Positions 33,712-44,613 of a stretch of 64,000 bases of DNA are shown here, in pieces. A program made the position numbers and the translations under genes. Origin of the DNA: Stenurella melanura (Eukaryota; Arthropoda; Insecta; Coleoptera; Cerambycidae); assembly GCA_963583905.1 (NCBI GenBank), contig OY757310.1, positions 59,599,241 through 59,663,240 of the forward strand, read 5' to 3'. The notes beneath the pieces are model-generated. The model was not told where the DNA came from, made no database searches, and saw only the letters and a list, made by a program, of their open reading frames with translations. Every line of letters begins with the position of its first letter. Position 1 is the stretch's first letter.

Positions 33712-35870
33712 AGTGCAGGGAAAAAAAGGCTAAATAAACGGTGAGATATGCATAGTAGCCCACGGATATTAGATAAAAACGGAGGAAACCTGGACAAAAT
33801 TAGTAAATATCAAAATTTTTGCACAGACGTTCTCTGAGGTGTCCCAAACCCAAATCCACAAAAATCACAAAAATCCATGGTTACCCAAGATATTGAAGGT
33901 CAAATATCTCGCGTCCTATGCATCGGATGCATATGAGGTCAAAGTGAAAGTTGTAGAGAATTAAATTATCTTCATTTAGCCTTTTTTATTTTTTCCCAAA
34001 CCTCTCACAACGTTTCGGATATTCAAGGTCAAACTTTCAAAAACATGTTTTTTCGAGAATTTCTCGCGCCAAAAAAATCAGACAGCAATAAGGTTATCAT
34101 GGAAGTTGTAGAAAATTCAATTATCCACAAGATTGGTATTTTGCATGTTTTCCCAAAACCTCGCCCTTTTCGAGATATTCAAGTTCGAAGTTAAAAAAAA
34201 ACGATTTTTTGCAAATATCTCGCTTCCTATGCATCGGACGTACATAAAGTCAATGTGAAAGTTGTAGAGCATTGAATCATCTACAAGACTGATCTCTTGT
34301 ATGTTTCCCCAATTTCGCCCTTGGCGAGATATTCAAGGTCAAATTTCCAAAGAAAACGGGTTTCTGCGAATATCTCGCTTCCTATGCACCCGGACGTCTA
34401 TGAAGTAAACGTGAAAGATGCAGAGAATTCAATTATCTATAAGATTTATCTTTTGCATCTTTTTCCAAAATCTCACCTTTTTCGAGATATTCAAGGTCAA
34501 AGTTTCAAAAAACCTGTTTTTCGCGAATAACTCGCTCTCTATGCATTGAACCACGTCTACATATAAGCAGTAGAGAACTTGAATAGGTATCTGCAAGATT
34601 GGTAAATTTATAGTTTAATACAATTTTTTTTAAATTGCATTCGTTTCCACACCACCCACGAGGTAGAACGCATGGCGCGTTTTTTTTTACATGGTTTCCC
34701 CTGTGCATGTAGGCCTAACCCATGAAAATTGCGTCGATTATTACATAAGGTGCTCTATATACATCCTACTCTCACTCATACTCAACTTCATCGAGTCCTG
34801 TGTGAATTCTGTGAACTATCATCATCGCTAACATTATAATCATTACTATAATAAGAATCAGAATCCTCATCCTCATTGCTAATTTCATTGTTATTAGGTG
34901 TTACAATGTCTGAAAATTCGAAATCATCTATTTCAGCAGTAAAATCTTCCAGTTCAAATATATATTTTGCTATTTACGCACGATATACAGACGTATATAC
35001 AGATTCATATTTAATTTAATTTTGATATATATATTCTTTGTAATAATGAATTGTGTATTGTATTAAGTATGCAAATAAACGTATTATATCCCCCGACAAT
35101 TGGTACAAGCTTTGGATCATTCAAGTCCGATTTTTCTGCAACCACACCTTGCGTTGCAACCTTTTCGGGTATTGCAGAAGATTTGGTTCAGTACATTATC
35201 TGGTGCTGGTGGGAGTACATCAACTTTCTCCGTACCCGCAAGCGTTTTTGTATATATGAAACAATTACCATGCATATTGATCGAAATTCAAAATGCATCT
35301 GTCAAAGTCGGAACGGAATAGATGAGTTACGAGGAGAATATTCTCGATAATAATAATAATGCTTCATGAATGTCCGGGTGCATAGGAAGTGAGATTTTCG
35401 GGAAAACCCGTTTTCTTTGGAAATTTTACCTTGAATTTCTCATCAAGGGCAAAGTTTTGGGAAAAAATGCAAGAGATCAATTTCGTAGATAATTCAATTC
35501 TAAACAACTTTCACATTGACTTCATGATAACTTTAGTGCTCTCTGAATTTTTTTGGCGCGAGAAAATCGCGAAAAACCATGTTTTTGAAAGATTGACCTT
35601 GAATATCTCAAAACGTTGTGGGAGGTTCGGGAAAAATAAAAAAAAGGCAACTTATAGATAATTTAATTCTCTACAACTTTCATGTTAACCTCATGGGCAT
35701 CAGATGCATAGGACGCAAGATATTTGCAAAAAACTATGACCTTGGGTAGCCATGCTGGGACTTTTTTGTGATTTGGGTTTGGGGACACCACAAAGAACGT
35801 CTGTGCAGAAATTCAGATTTTTACTAATTTTGTCCAGGTTAAATGCTAATTTACGTGGGCTATATATAGT
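33712..35870. mobile_element. Large foldback element with internal minisatellite
   Basis: Inverted arms (about 33770-34560 and 35345-35865) share 'aattttgtccagg', 'cacagacgttct', 'gggtttggg', 'ctatgcatc-gatgcat' and 'caaggtcaa' blocks. The loop between 34560 and 35345 is unrelated and has short unsupported ORFs. The left end (33712-33760) matches the left end of the element at 13604, so the two belong to one family. Confidence 0.7.
33890..34560 (+). repeat. Internal minisatellite, unit about 120-150 bp
   Basis: Four to five imperfect units cycle through 'gagatattcaaggtcaaa', a 'cgaatatctcgcttcctatg' block, 'catcggacgtacatgaagtc', 'gtgaaagttgtagagaattc' and 'caagattgatcttttgcatg'. The decayed counterparts are in the right arm at 35380-35740. 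Confidence 0.65.
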
Positions 35871-35871
35871 C

Positions 35872-36600
35872 TTGTAACAGCACTATTATGATTTCATACC
35901 TTCTGGGGTATCACCCAGGAGTATATATCTCACTTTTGAACTTCCAAAGCCTATCGTGTTTTTTTATGAACAATTTTGTTTTTTGAACAGCGTTTTTTTT
36001 AGGTAAAAACGTGAATATCTCCAGTTCTAGAGGTCTGATCGGGGCAAATAAAGAACCAAAAACCTTCGCAATTAAAATTCCAATAAATCTGCGTTGTCTT
36101 GGTTGGGTCAATTGAGTTTATACATAACGTACAAAATGGAATAAACTGGATAAAAAGCGATTTTTTTTCATTTTAACGACCAGGGGCGTCAAGAGTTCCG
36201 ATCGGTTTCAAACTTTCAGAAGATATCCCTTTTGTTGAAAACAAAATACCCTGAAATTTTGGTACTCAAATATTGAACCTTGTGGACACAAATGAATTTG
36301 TTATCTGAAATTTGAATTGCCTGCCATTTTGTGCAATTAAGTCCAAAATGGATCACTTTTTTTCTCAAAATGTATATTTGGACGCTAGCTTTCCGACAAC
36401 ATTAAAACAAGTCATTTTGGCCACTTTTTTGGCATTTATTTATAAACCAAATGACAACAAATGGATTTTCTCGGCCATTTTGAAAAATTTTTATCAGAAA
36501 AGAAAGAGAAATGCAAGAACTTCATTTAAACAAAGAAAGTCAATTTTCGTCAATCTGAACTCGAGATATTTAACTTAAACACATCAATGTCCTTTTTTAC
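35872..36600 (+). repeat. Single arm of the 13.6-kb foldback family
   Basis: Colinear with 13670-14340: 'ggggtatcacc-ggagtatat', 'gatcggggcaaa', 'cgtcaa', 'aactttcagaa-atat', 'tgccattttgtgcaattaag' and 'ttctcggccattttgaaaa'. It is present here once rather than as a palindrome. Its position beside the 33.7-kb foldback suggests one composite family. Confidence 0.68.
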
Positions 36601-38464
36601 TATTATTTATTGTCTACGACAGTACAAAGTAAAAACGTTCTAACAAACCTGTCTTAGTTCGCCCCTTATAATTGTCAAATTGTGCCCTGAGACACGGACT
36701 AGGGTAATTAGTTATACCTAATTACTAATTAAAGATTTATGTGTTTAATTGATGATTTACTTACTGGCATGGAACAATTTACGGCGTCGCGCGTCGTAAG
36801 AGAATAACTATCAATATGTTCAGTAAAATGAAAAGAAAGTTACAGTTTCATTGAATGCCCGCGTAATCAATTTACAAAAGAATTATAATAAATAACGTGC
36901 AGTAAGCCAGTAAAATACCACTTTCTTTTGGTTTCTTTAAGACAGTAGCGGAGATTGTACCACCGACTTAATCGTGAATTTATATTCTATATTATTAATA
37001 ATACGAATCGTACATCTTAATTAACAGTTATTAAAAGAGATGGAATTGTGTTTATCACTACAACTTATGTTACACATGTAACAAAAAAAAGCGATTTAAG
37101 AGATATAAAAAACTTTATAAAATCACCAACATCTGTAATTCATACAGGCGGGATATCTCGTACGTTAACATAGAGTAACTTTCGAGTAGATCAAGTTAAC
37201 ATATGACAATTATACCACACTTACCTTTATACCAAGTTGCACTCGCGAAGAGCTATAACCGTCCAGTGAATCCGTTGAAATTTTGAAACAATATCATATT
37301 TTGGTTTGACTTACAAGGCTCCATTTGATATGCAAATAGGGTTCGTATTTGTGAGATTTCTAATTTATCTAGAACTAGTGCTTGAATATTTTGGCTTGTA
37401 GCATACAAAACCTTCTAGATAGACAGATAGATAGCTTCATTTGACTACATTTATGTAAATAACAAGGAACATTTGCAGCAAATCACAAAGTAAATGGCGC
37501 AGTCTGGCTACCAGTCTGCGATAAAGTAAAAAAGAGAGCCTACAAGAAAAAACATTTCATGATGAAAAATTAAATGTTACAATATAACTGTAAGTATACA
37601 TGTAGATATCAAGCTCATTGTTTGTAAAAATAACAACTGACAATTCGAAATAATTGAAAATAATAATAATAATAAAAAAAGAAACGTTAAAAATGGCAGA
37701 TATTCCGTAAGTGAGTGCATATGACAATCAATTATATAAATTTAATTATGAATAAGGTGTTTGAAGGTATTCGTCAATAGAATAAAAACAGTGTCGTAGA
37801 ATAAATTGTTTGATTGGTTTGAAGGCAATTTGATTTACCTAATTCTTTGGATTGCAGAGGTAACTACCTACCATTAACTAATGCTATACGCAGTTGAATT
37901 TCAATAAAACTGACATTGCTGTCCACTTAATTATATTAACGAGTGCTTCACCACTTAATTTAGAATTATAAAATTAAAATTTCTAAAACAACTTTATTAT
38001 CAAAAAACTGCGGAGTATCTTATAGAATATAAAACAATTGTACAAAACAATGACTTTATTTTGGATTCCTTTTCTACAGAAAGAATTGTGGAAAACATTT
38101 TGTCAAAGCCCAGAGTGATCATTTATCAAATGTTGTCGCATTTATGCTTAAGGAGTACAAAGACGAGTTAATGTTTTAACGCCTCTAAAGCAAGAGACAT
38201 TAATACAGAAATATAACTAATACGTCTTTTAAACATTACTTTAACGTAATTTGCTTATATTAAGTATTAAGTTTTAGGGCTAAGCTGTACCTATAATTAT
38301 TATAAAAGAAGCTTGGTAAATATGCGAGTGCATTTGAGAAATAGTACAGAACTGGTTTTACTTTGAAATTATCTTCACATATACAAATACAAGGGATTCT
38401 ATGATACACCATTTTTTTTAAATAAATTTAAACAATCATACCTAGCATCCTATGTATAAAACTT
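36601..38464. other. Low-repeat stretch, no gene recognised
   Basis: AT-rich and mostly free of the window's repeat families. An exception is a degraded piece near 37990-38060 ('aaaaactgcggagtatctta') related to the ATACTCTTCGC element. Confidence 0.4.
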
Positions 38465-38861
38465 TAATAAAGCCAGTTTTAATATACGGGTCTAAAACTG
38501 TACCCATGGCGCAAAAAAATAGTACAATGGTTGGCATGTTTTGAAAGGAAAATTCTGAGAAAAATTCATGGAGCAGACATAGACAAGAGATGCAACTTTG
38601 AGCTATCTCGAACATACAAAGAACGAGACATAACCCAATCTGTTAAAACTAGCCATTTGAAATGGATTGGAATGTTATGAGAAGATTGTTAAAAAAACAA
38701 TGTTCGGCCGACCAGAGGATGCAAGGGAAAGAGAGAAACTTTTAGATAAAACTGAAGAAGATATGCAGAAAATAGGAATCAGGGCATGGAGAAGACATGC
38801 GTTAGGCAGAAACGTCTGGAAAGATGTAATTGAGAAGGCCAAGGCTCACCAAGGGCTGTAG
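38465..38861 (+). pseudogene. C-terminus of an RTE-like non-LTR retrotransposon
   Basis: The plus strand, across several frames, reads 'LIKPVLIYGSKTVP' and then 'FERKILRKI'-like sequence with stops. It then reads an open C-terminal segment (38667-38861) with 'EEDMQKIGIRAWRRHALGRN' and ends 'VIEKAKAHQGL'. This is the characteristic tail of RTE-type ORF proteins ('W...A.DR..W...VEEAK.H.GL'). Only the end downstream of the RT core remains and it is frameshifted. It is followed by a (GA)n tract. Confidence 0.72.
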
Positions 38862-38865
38862 AGCC

Positions 38866-38904
<39 letters not shown>
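38866..38904 (+). repeat. (GA)n microsatellite
   Basis: An almost pure GA repeat begins five bases after the RTE-like stop codon. It is possibly the element's 3' tail or a repeat grown from it. Confidence 0.85.
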
Positions 38905-38959
38905 CTTATGTTATTGATTTTTCTACGCGGTTTTTGGTTATTACGATAGTGGGTTAGGT

Positions 38960-39715
38960 TAGGTTAATATGTCAGTGGGCTCTTGTCAGACTCTCCACTG
39001 CGACCATCAGGTCTATTGTGGCTCACTCCTAGTTATAGTTTACCCAACAGATTCAGCTTTTCAATAAAGCTGATAATCTTGTTGGGTGAGAAACCGTCCA
39101 GGTCTTCTGGCTCCAGTCGTCCCTTGTTCCCCCAGTTCTTTCTGCAGCGGGACAGGTACAAACGTGCTCTACTGTTTCATCATCCTCCAGACATAGACGG
39201 TATTCGGCGTTTTTCACTAGTCCAATTGTGTAAAGGTGATGATTTAATCTGCAGTGCCCAGTATAAAGGCCAATTAGAGTTGTATAGCCTATTTAACTCT
39301 AATAGTTTTTTAGTTCTTGACTTCAAGGGGTACCATGTACCTTTGAGTGAGGTAATCCTGGTAGTTCCTGACAGTGCTGGATTGTTTTCAATTCAGCCCA
39401 GGCTAGGATAGCGGCCTTGGTAGAGTTAGCAGATATGTGAAGTGCCGGTTCTGGAGCTATAAATTTGGTTGCCGCGCCTTTTCTAGCCAAGGAATCAGCA
39501 ACTTCGTTGCCTTCCACGCCAGAGTGGCTAGGTATCCAGATCAGAGTCAGTTTGTTGTTTGTGCCCAGTCGGACAAGAACTTCCTGGTAATTCCAAACCG
39601 TTTTAGAGTTACAATGGTAGGATCCAAGGGCTTTAAGAGCCGCTTGGCTGTCTGAAAATATTTTTAATGATCTGCGTCTAGACTGCGTCTGTTCGAGCCT
39701 CCGTACACACAGCTC
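38960..39715 (-). pseudogene. RNase H and C-terminal region of an I/R1-like non-LTR retrotransposon
   Basis: Minus-strand blocks in order are 'IFSDSQAALKALGSYHCN' (catalytic Asp of RNase H), 'WIPSHSGVEGNEVADSLARK' (the conserved His and last Asp region), then 'HHLYTIGLV' and a Cys/His knuckle 'CLEDDETVEHVC-CPA'. The RNase H domain degrades the RNA strand during reverse transcription. Frameshifts separate the blocks. The 3' end on this strand finishes in GGTTAGGTTAGG-like complement (38952-38966). A related relic is at 61870-62375. Confidence 0.8.
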
Positions 39716-40060
39716 AATATTACGATAGTAACTTGGTAAGCAAATTTACACAATTAAATTTAATTTAAGAATTATACGTATCTATATGCAAGTGTAACGT
39801 ACCTCGTAACGTACTTAATACATTGAAAATGATTGAAGCTAAGTTCAAAATTATTTAAAGTACTTCAAAGTATTTATTGGAGGTGCATTTCGCCTATAAT
39901 TTTTTAGAAATTTCTCATTCATCTATCGACTTGTAAAAGTTGCAGTTTACGTTCGGTGTACAAAATTTGATTTTAAATCTTTTATTTGTAACTTTTATGG
40001 ATTAATAATAATAACACCATAGGTGATATAACTTTCTTTATTCTTGGTCAGAAATGATCC
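39716..40060. other. No gene recognised
   Basis: AT-rich spacer between the RNase H relic and the SINE-like block. Confidence 0.4.
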
Positions 40061-40184
40061 TGTATGGAAGGCTACGTATTTTGAGACAAGGTACATACAT
40101 CATACATCCAGTATTCGAGTACACTAGGATTAATTCCTTAATTAATTGTTGCTCAGTTTTCTTCTTTCTGACACTTCCCGACGA

Positions 40185-40490
40185 AGCAAGCGAGATGAAT
40201 CTGGCTATATTCGTATTTCGATACGATAAGATAGCAACTCAAGCTCGGTTAGTACTTGGACGGGAGTCCAGGGAAATACAAATGACTTATGGCGGAGGTT
40301 GCACAGCCTTTAGAGGGGATATTAAGTAGTCGGTACATTGTCTATTAAATGTTAGGCAAGTAAAAAAATCAACTCTTCGACAGAGAAGAGGTTCGGCAAG
40401 ATTTCCACGTTGGGGGTGGCTCGTCTTCTGGCGTCGGTGATTTGCCTCAGTAGCGGAAATAGGCCGGCGTTAAATAAGTGAATAAAAAAA
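40185..40490 (+). mobile_element. 5S rRNA-derived SINE (SINE3-like)
   Basis: The segment 40228-40280 reads GCTCGGTTAGTACTTGGACG and continues GGAGTCCAGGGAAATAC. It closely follows the 3' half of insect 5S rRNA, including the internal polymerase III control region. A G+C-richer body unlike 5S follows, ending near 'aataagtgaataaaa'. It is therefore not a functional 5S gene. The 5' half could not be aligned by eye. Confidence 0.5.
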
Positions 40491-40579
40491 CCATTCCTAA
40501 CCTCGTACCGTCCAACTTTTGAGCTACCAGCGTCGTGGATATTCGGGACGAGTGTTTGGGGAGGGTAAATTGTTACTTG

Positions 40580-40922
40580 TCAAATTGTGTAATTTAAACA
40601 AAATTTTAATTTTTCTATAATCGTCTTATTTATATTAATGTCCTTGTGGAGTTTAGCCACACCTATTCCACCACTCAAACACGATACGTTAATACAGCCA
40701 ACAACCATCCCCTGCGACATTGTTATTTGTTGCAGCTGAGACTGGAACTCAGGAGAGATAACAGCGCTTAGCCGTGTTGTGTCACACAACCACGGTCTAC
40801 TCTGCTACCGTCTCGGTAGCACGTTATAAACGTCACTACACATCCACACTCTAGCCGGGATTCGAACCCGAGACCTCGTGCTTTCAAACCTAACACTGTG
40901 GCATTAAGCCACTAGGCCAATT
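40580..40922 (-). mobile_element. tRNA-derived SINE
   Basis: On the minus strand a perfect A box TGGCCTAGTGG (40919-40909) and a perfect B box GGTTCGAATCC (40868-40858) sit at tRNA-like spacing. A non-tRNA body of about 270 bp follows, ending A/T-rich near 40600. The head folds poorly as a full tRNA, because 'GGCTAGAGTGTGG' does not pair with the 5' end. A SINE is therefore favoured over a tRNA gene. Confidence 0.7.
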
Positions 40923-41149
40923 GCTTTGCTATTCACTTTTTAATTATTTTTTGAAATAAAGCAATTAAAGAAAACCTGTGGCAAATTATTCGGATTTTTC
41001 AAAAAAATTTGTGATAAAAAATCTGAAAATTAAATTCTGCCTAAAACTAAATAGAACTATTGCAAATTAATGGATGGACGAAATATTAAGGGCGATCCTT
41101 TCCTAACAAGTTTTATGAAGGTTTACATCATCAGGGGTAAACAAATATT

Positions 41150-41585
41150 AATAAATCCGAAGATATGGAGACTTTGGATAATACGGGTTGTATTACTTCC
41201 ACATCCACGAAATGGAGTGGAAGTATAGTAATACTAAAAAATGTTCCAAAATTATTCTTATTGAAATGTAGAATGTCATGAAGCAAATAGAGGAAAATGA
41301 GTAAAGCAAGCTGGCATGAGTACATAAACTTAAGATTTGGTGTATACTAGAAGCCAAAGCCATTTGTTTACAATATTTTTCAATCCCCCACCAACTCTCC
41401 ACTTCATCATTATTAGGGTTGATAAAATAAAATTGAAATATTGACTTGAAATTTGGTGCATGTATGTATTCTAATTTTATGACATCTGCCCCAAATATTA
41501 TTAAAACTTTATGACCAATTATTTCCACATACTAGAGTGCAAGTGTAGTCAAGATGTTTCCCTTTAAAGAGACTTGGATGGAAAA
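41150..41585 (+). repeat. Dispersed repeat family copy ('agaagccaag' family)
   Basis: Same blocks as 17100-17510 and 48890-49417. Near the start, the imperfect inverted pair ACTTCCACATCCAC / TGGAGTGGAAGT (41197-41225) forms a hairpin that also occurs as 'acttccactccactacgtgg' at 4482. Confidence 0.6.
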
Positions 41586-42125
41586 TCTGGATGTGGAAGT
41601 TATGATTCGAAGAGATATTGGCCAGATACTTCTCCGAAATTTTAAATACGGATAGTAGAGAAAAATGTTTGTATACCACTGTATTGGTGATCGAATTCTG
41701 AATAACTTTCAAAATGTCCGTCTATTTATTTGTTCTTCACACTTCTCTTAAGTACTATAACTTAAGAAGAAAAAGGCCGAGCACATTGCACTTTGGAGAG
41801 AAAGTTACTGTTAATTGGAGAAAGCATCATATTGTTTTTGAAAAAATTTGTAAAATGATTAAGCCAGAAAATTATTAGTAGAGAAAATGTACATGAAGAA
41901 AATTGCAACTTTTAATGAGATTCTACAATAACAATAATACTACATAATATACTGACAGATTTTTACCAATTAGGTCAGCATCATCGGGAATGAGAGTTTT
42001 TTAATACAGTGATTATACCTGGAAAATTAACTTCTCAAAAGCTGCAAAAAATGTCCAGTATGGAATATCCAGTAATCATATAAAAATTTTAACGAACCAC
42101 CGGCGAAGAGTACAATGTTTACATC
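41586..42125 (+). repeat. Degraded copy of the ATACTCTTCGC element
   Basis: It shares 'gtattggtgatcgaa', 'aactttcaaaatgtcc' and 'ataacttaagaagaaaaagg' with 27827-28187. It ends with 'ggcgaagagtac' (42103-42114). Termini are eroded. Confidence 0.55.
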
Positions 42126-42775
42126 TAGCATCTAGCTTTGACACATGTCATATACAGCAGAAATTAAATCGCCGCAGTCTTCCTCTTTGTTACTTTATTA
42201 TCGTAATACAAACATTCTCAAATGATAATTTCAGAATTTTTGAATTTCTTAATACCGTTGTTATCATAGTTTCTAAATTAACAGTAAATAAAATAGGTAT
42301 ATATTTGTTAATTAGAAAAACTACATTTTAAACTTAATACTCAACTGCAAAAACGTATGCATTTAATAGTCAGTCTCATTGCTGAAGTGTGAACAAAAAC
42401 AGGAAAACAATGTAAAATCTGTATACAAACCATATCATAAACTTTTTATGAATACGGTACAGTTAGCCCTACAGCGAGCTAATTGTATGAACCCGTGTAA
42501 CATTTCTAACAGCACATATAAAAGAAATTAAAGCGACATTAGTATCTAGGTAACGTTTCTTTCTTATCAAATAAGAAAGTGGCCAGGTAAAAGCTGAAAC
42601 TGTTCTACGGTATACTTTGAAACATATTCATTATGTTAATTAAATAATTGACTTTATTTTAATATTGAAACGCGCTTTCCAAATAAACAATTGGTATTAT
42701 GTTACTTTATCTTGCCAACCTAACCTAATTATCAAATAAAACATCTAATAAATGTTAAAGATGCTTAAATCTCAC
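42126..42775. other. Low-repeat stretch, probable intron or intergenic
   Basis: None of the window's repeat families were seen. If the exon at 42776 is real, this is the start of its first intron. Confidence 0.4.
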
Positions 42776-42902
42776 CATTGTTCTGTGTTGTTAAACTGCA
42801 ATTTCCATTAGATTCACCCTGAGGGCATTCTTCGGCTATGACAACACTCTTCAACACTAACACCACACATCCTAAAAAGGTCACTAAGTATTTACGTGTC
42901 AT
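42776..42902 (-). CDS. Candidate host first coding exon (secreted protein)
   Basis: An ATG at 42902 (context ACAATGA) opens 42 codons. It has a basic start (MTRKY), a hydrophobic core (LVTFLGCVVLVLKSVV) and a plausible signal-peptidase site after VIA. A Cys-containing mature start follows (EECPQGE...NGNCSL). The frame reaches a good splice donor, ATG|GTGAGA, at 42775. The exon would end in phase 1. It sits in one of the few repeat-poor zones of the window. An upstream in-frame ATG would hide the signal peptide, so the shorter start is preferred. No family was recognised, and chance cannot be excluded. Confidence 0.42.
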
Positions 42903-43500
42903 TGTATCGTTGATACACTCGAGCACTAACACTGCAATCCACTTCTGTTTCTGAAGATGGTAACAAAAAAATACCACAACATGTAGATCACATAACTGAG
43001 GCTGTAAATGTTATTCACTGACTTTACCGACGGTCAGCGGACTCATTCTGAAGCATGTTTGTTGGCCTCCGGTTTACCATCACCATCCTACCTTCTACCT
43101 AATCGTAGTGGGGTTCAGGTAATTTGAGGTTACACTAGACTCTTGTATAATTCTTATTTTACCATGTGGACTAAAAAATGATTTCTTCGGACATCAGTCG
43201 AGACTTACTCTTAAAATGCTAGAATACGACATTTATCTATCTAAAATCAAAGTGGTGGCTGAGGTAGCATGATCACTCGCACCGTGCCATGTTGAAATTT
43301 CTATACACATATCCATAATTCCATAAAAAGAAAGTAATAAAAGAGAACACTAGTGGTAAAACCAAACCCTAAAATACAACTAATAAATGAACATGTATAT
43401 GTCGATTGTATTCCTTATCATATTTTTGAATTTTATAATATTTACAACAGTTAACATTACTTGGTATATCTAATCCACTTCATTTTTCCTATACATACAG
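42903..43500. other. Possible 5' UTR/promoter region of the candidate exon
   Basis: Repeat-poor and somewhat GC-richer. On the minus strand there are arthropod-initiator-like TCAGT/TCAGA motifs about 90-150 bases upstream of the candidate ATG, but no clear TATA box. Confidence 0.25.
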
Positions 43501-43556
43501 GGTGTTTCGAAATTAATGCAATCTCTTTTAGGTGCTAATTCTACATTAAAAAATTG

Positions 43557-43989
43557 ATTCTCTGATGAGCCCAGAATAAGGGCGAAAAACGTTTCAAGGG
43601 CTAAGCATTTCCAAAAACAGAACGATAGATTTCATTTCAAGGTAGGTAAATAAATTCATTTTAGAACTTTGTTCTCATTTTTAACTGAATCTCATTACCG
43701 TAGGGGGTTATGTAGATACTAGTTTAATTTGCACGGCCGTAGGGGACTGTGTGGATGCTAGTTGTTGAATGAGAATTTTCAAATAAGAAATTATACAAAT
43801 CCATTTTAGAATTTACTTTGCTAGCATAACCAGACTTCAGGTTATCGAAAGAATGCAAAGATTTCATTAATATTTTTATATATAGTTTTTCTTTTAGTTC
43901 CCATATATAGTTATTTTTTCTGCTGTTTGCAAAATCCGATAAAGAATATGTTTCACTACAATTAAGTAAGCAAATAATGATTCACTTTT
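43557..43989 (+). mobile_element. Partial copy of the hammerhead-bearing foldback family
   Basis: Colinear with about 6070-6499 of the foldback at 5.3 kb, in a single orientation. It carries the GATGAGCCC spacer, the 'gtagggggttatgtagatac' and 'gtaggggactgtgtggatgc' blocks, and the 'tgctgtttgcaaaatcc' end. The inverted arm is missing. A Penelope-like relic is inserted immediately after it. Confidence 0.78.
43562..43587 (+). ncRNA. Hammerhead-ribozyme-like core, best copy
   Basis: CTGATGAG (43562-43569) is followed by a perfect 4-bp stem II, GCCC pairing with GGGC around AGAATAA, and then GAAA (43584-43587). This stem is cleaner than in the 5.3-kb copy. Outer stems were not resolved. Confidence 0.48.
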
Positions 43990-44005
43990 AATATAGTACA
44001 AGCAA

Positions 44006-44571
44006 TTTTTTTTTCCTTCTTCAATTCTTTGGGACTTCCTGCCACATGTATGTTTTCTTTCTAAGCGGTGCTAGGGGAATTTACAAAATCTATAACAATT
44101 AACCAGTATGTTACTGGTAAAAAACCTCTACGCCTGTGACGTTTACGTCAAAGGATCAGTTAAAGGTTGTTTTTTTATAAATAAACAACACAAATAAGTA
44201 TAAAAACTTGAAATTAAATATTTCGCCGACGTTTCGTAAATCTAATCTGTTTCCTTTTTCAAGGCTTTTTTGAAAAATCTTTTTTGCTGTGTATGACAAA
44301 TACACAGCTCTAAGAATGTTTGTTATATTCAATATCCATAGTTACTTACTATTAACATAGAACTGTTGATATAGTTAACAGTTTTTTAGTTTCTATACAA
44401 TGTTAAGTTTGTGAAGTTCTTCTTTTAACATTGGCAGCCAAGTTGTACAGACATCTACGGAACAATTCGACACGCAATTATCCTCATTCAATAATATTAT
44501 CGCAGGAAGTCCCAAAGAATTGAAGAAGGAAAAAAAAGAAATTAAGATAATGCCACAAATAACATTTAGAC
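44006..44571 (-). mobile_element. 5'-truncated Penelope-like element with inverted tag
   Basis: It is flanked by a 16-bp duplication AATATAGTACAAGCAA (43990-44005 and 44572-44587). A short segment at the left end (44013-44043, 'ccttcttcaattctttggg') is an inverted copy of 44503-44533, a rearrangement typical of truncated PLE insertions. Between them are the C-terminal coding relic and a 3' UTR with 'cgccgacgtttcgtaaatc', the conserved 3' sequence style of PLEs. Confidence 0.78.
44393..44512 (-). pseudogene. C-terminal end of a PLE protein
   Basis: The minus strand reads 'AIILLNEDNCVSNCS', then 'TTWLPMLKEELHKLN', then stop. The PLE at 58.7 kb has the matching 'AIILLNEDICVSNYS...NWLPILRDE', which ties both copies to one lineage. 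It lies downstream of the GIY-YIG core, which is missing here. Confidence 0.8.
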
Positions 44572-44613
44572 AATATAGTACAAGCAAATTAACAATTTAG
44601 GGCAACAAAAATT

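Noticed and set aside
40853..40922. Functional tRNA gene on the minus strand
   Set aside because: A and B boxes are perfect, but the acceptor stem does not pair and a SINE-like body follows, so a tRNA-derived SINE is favoured.
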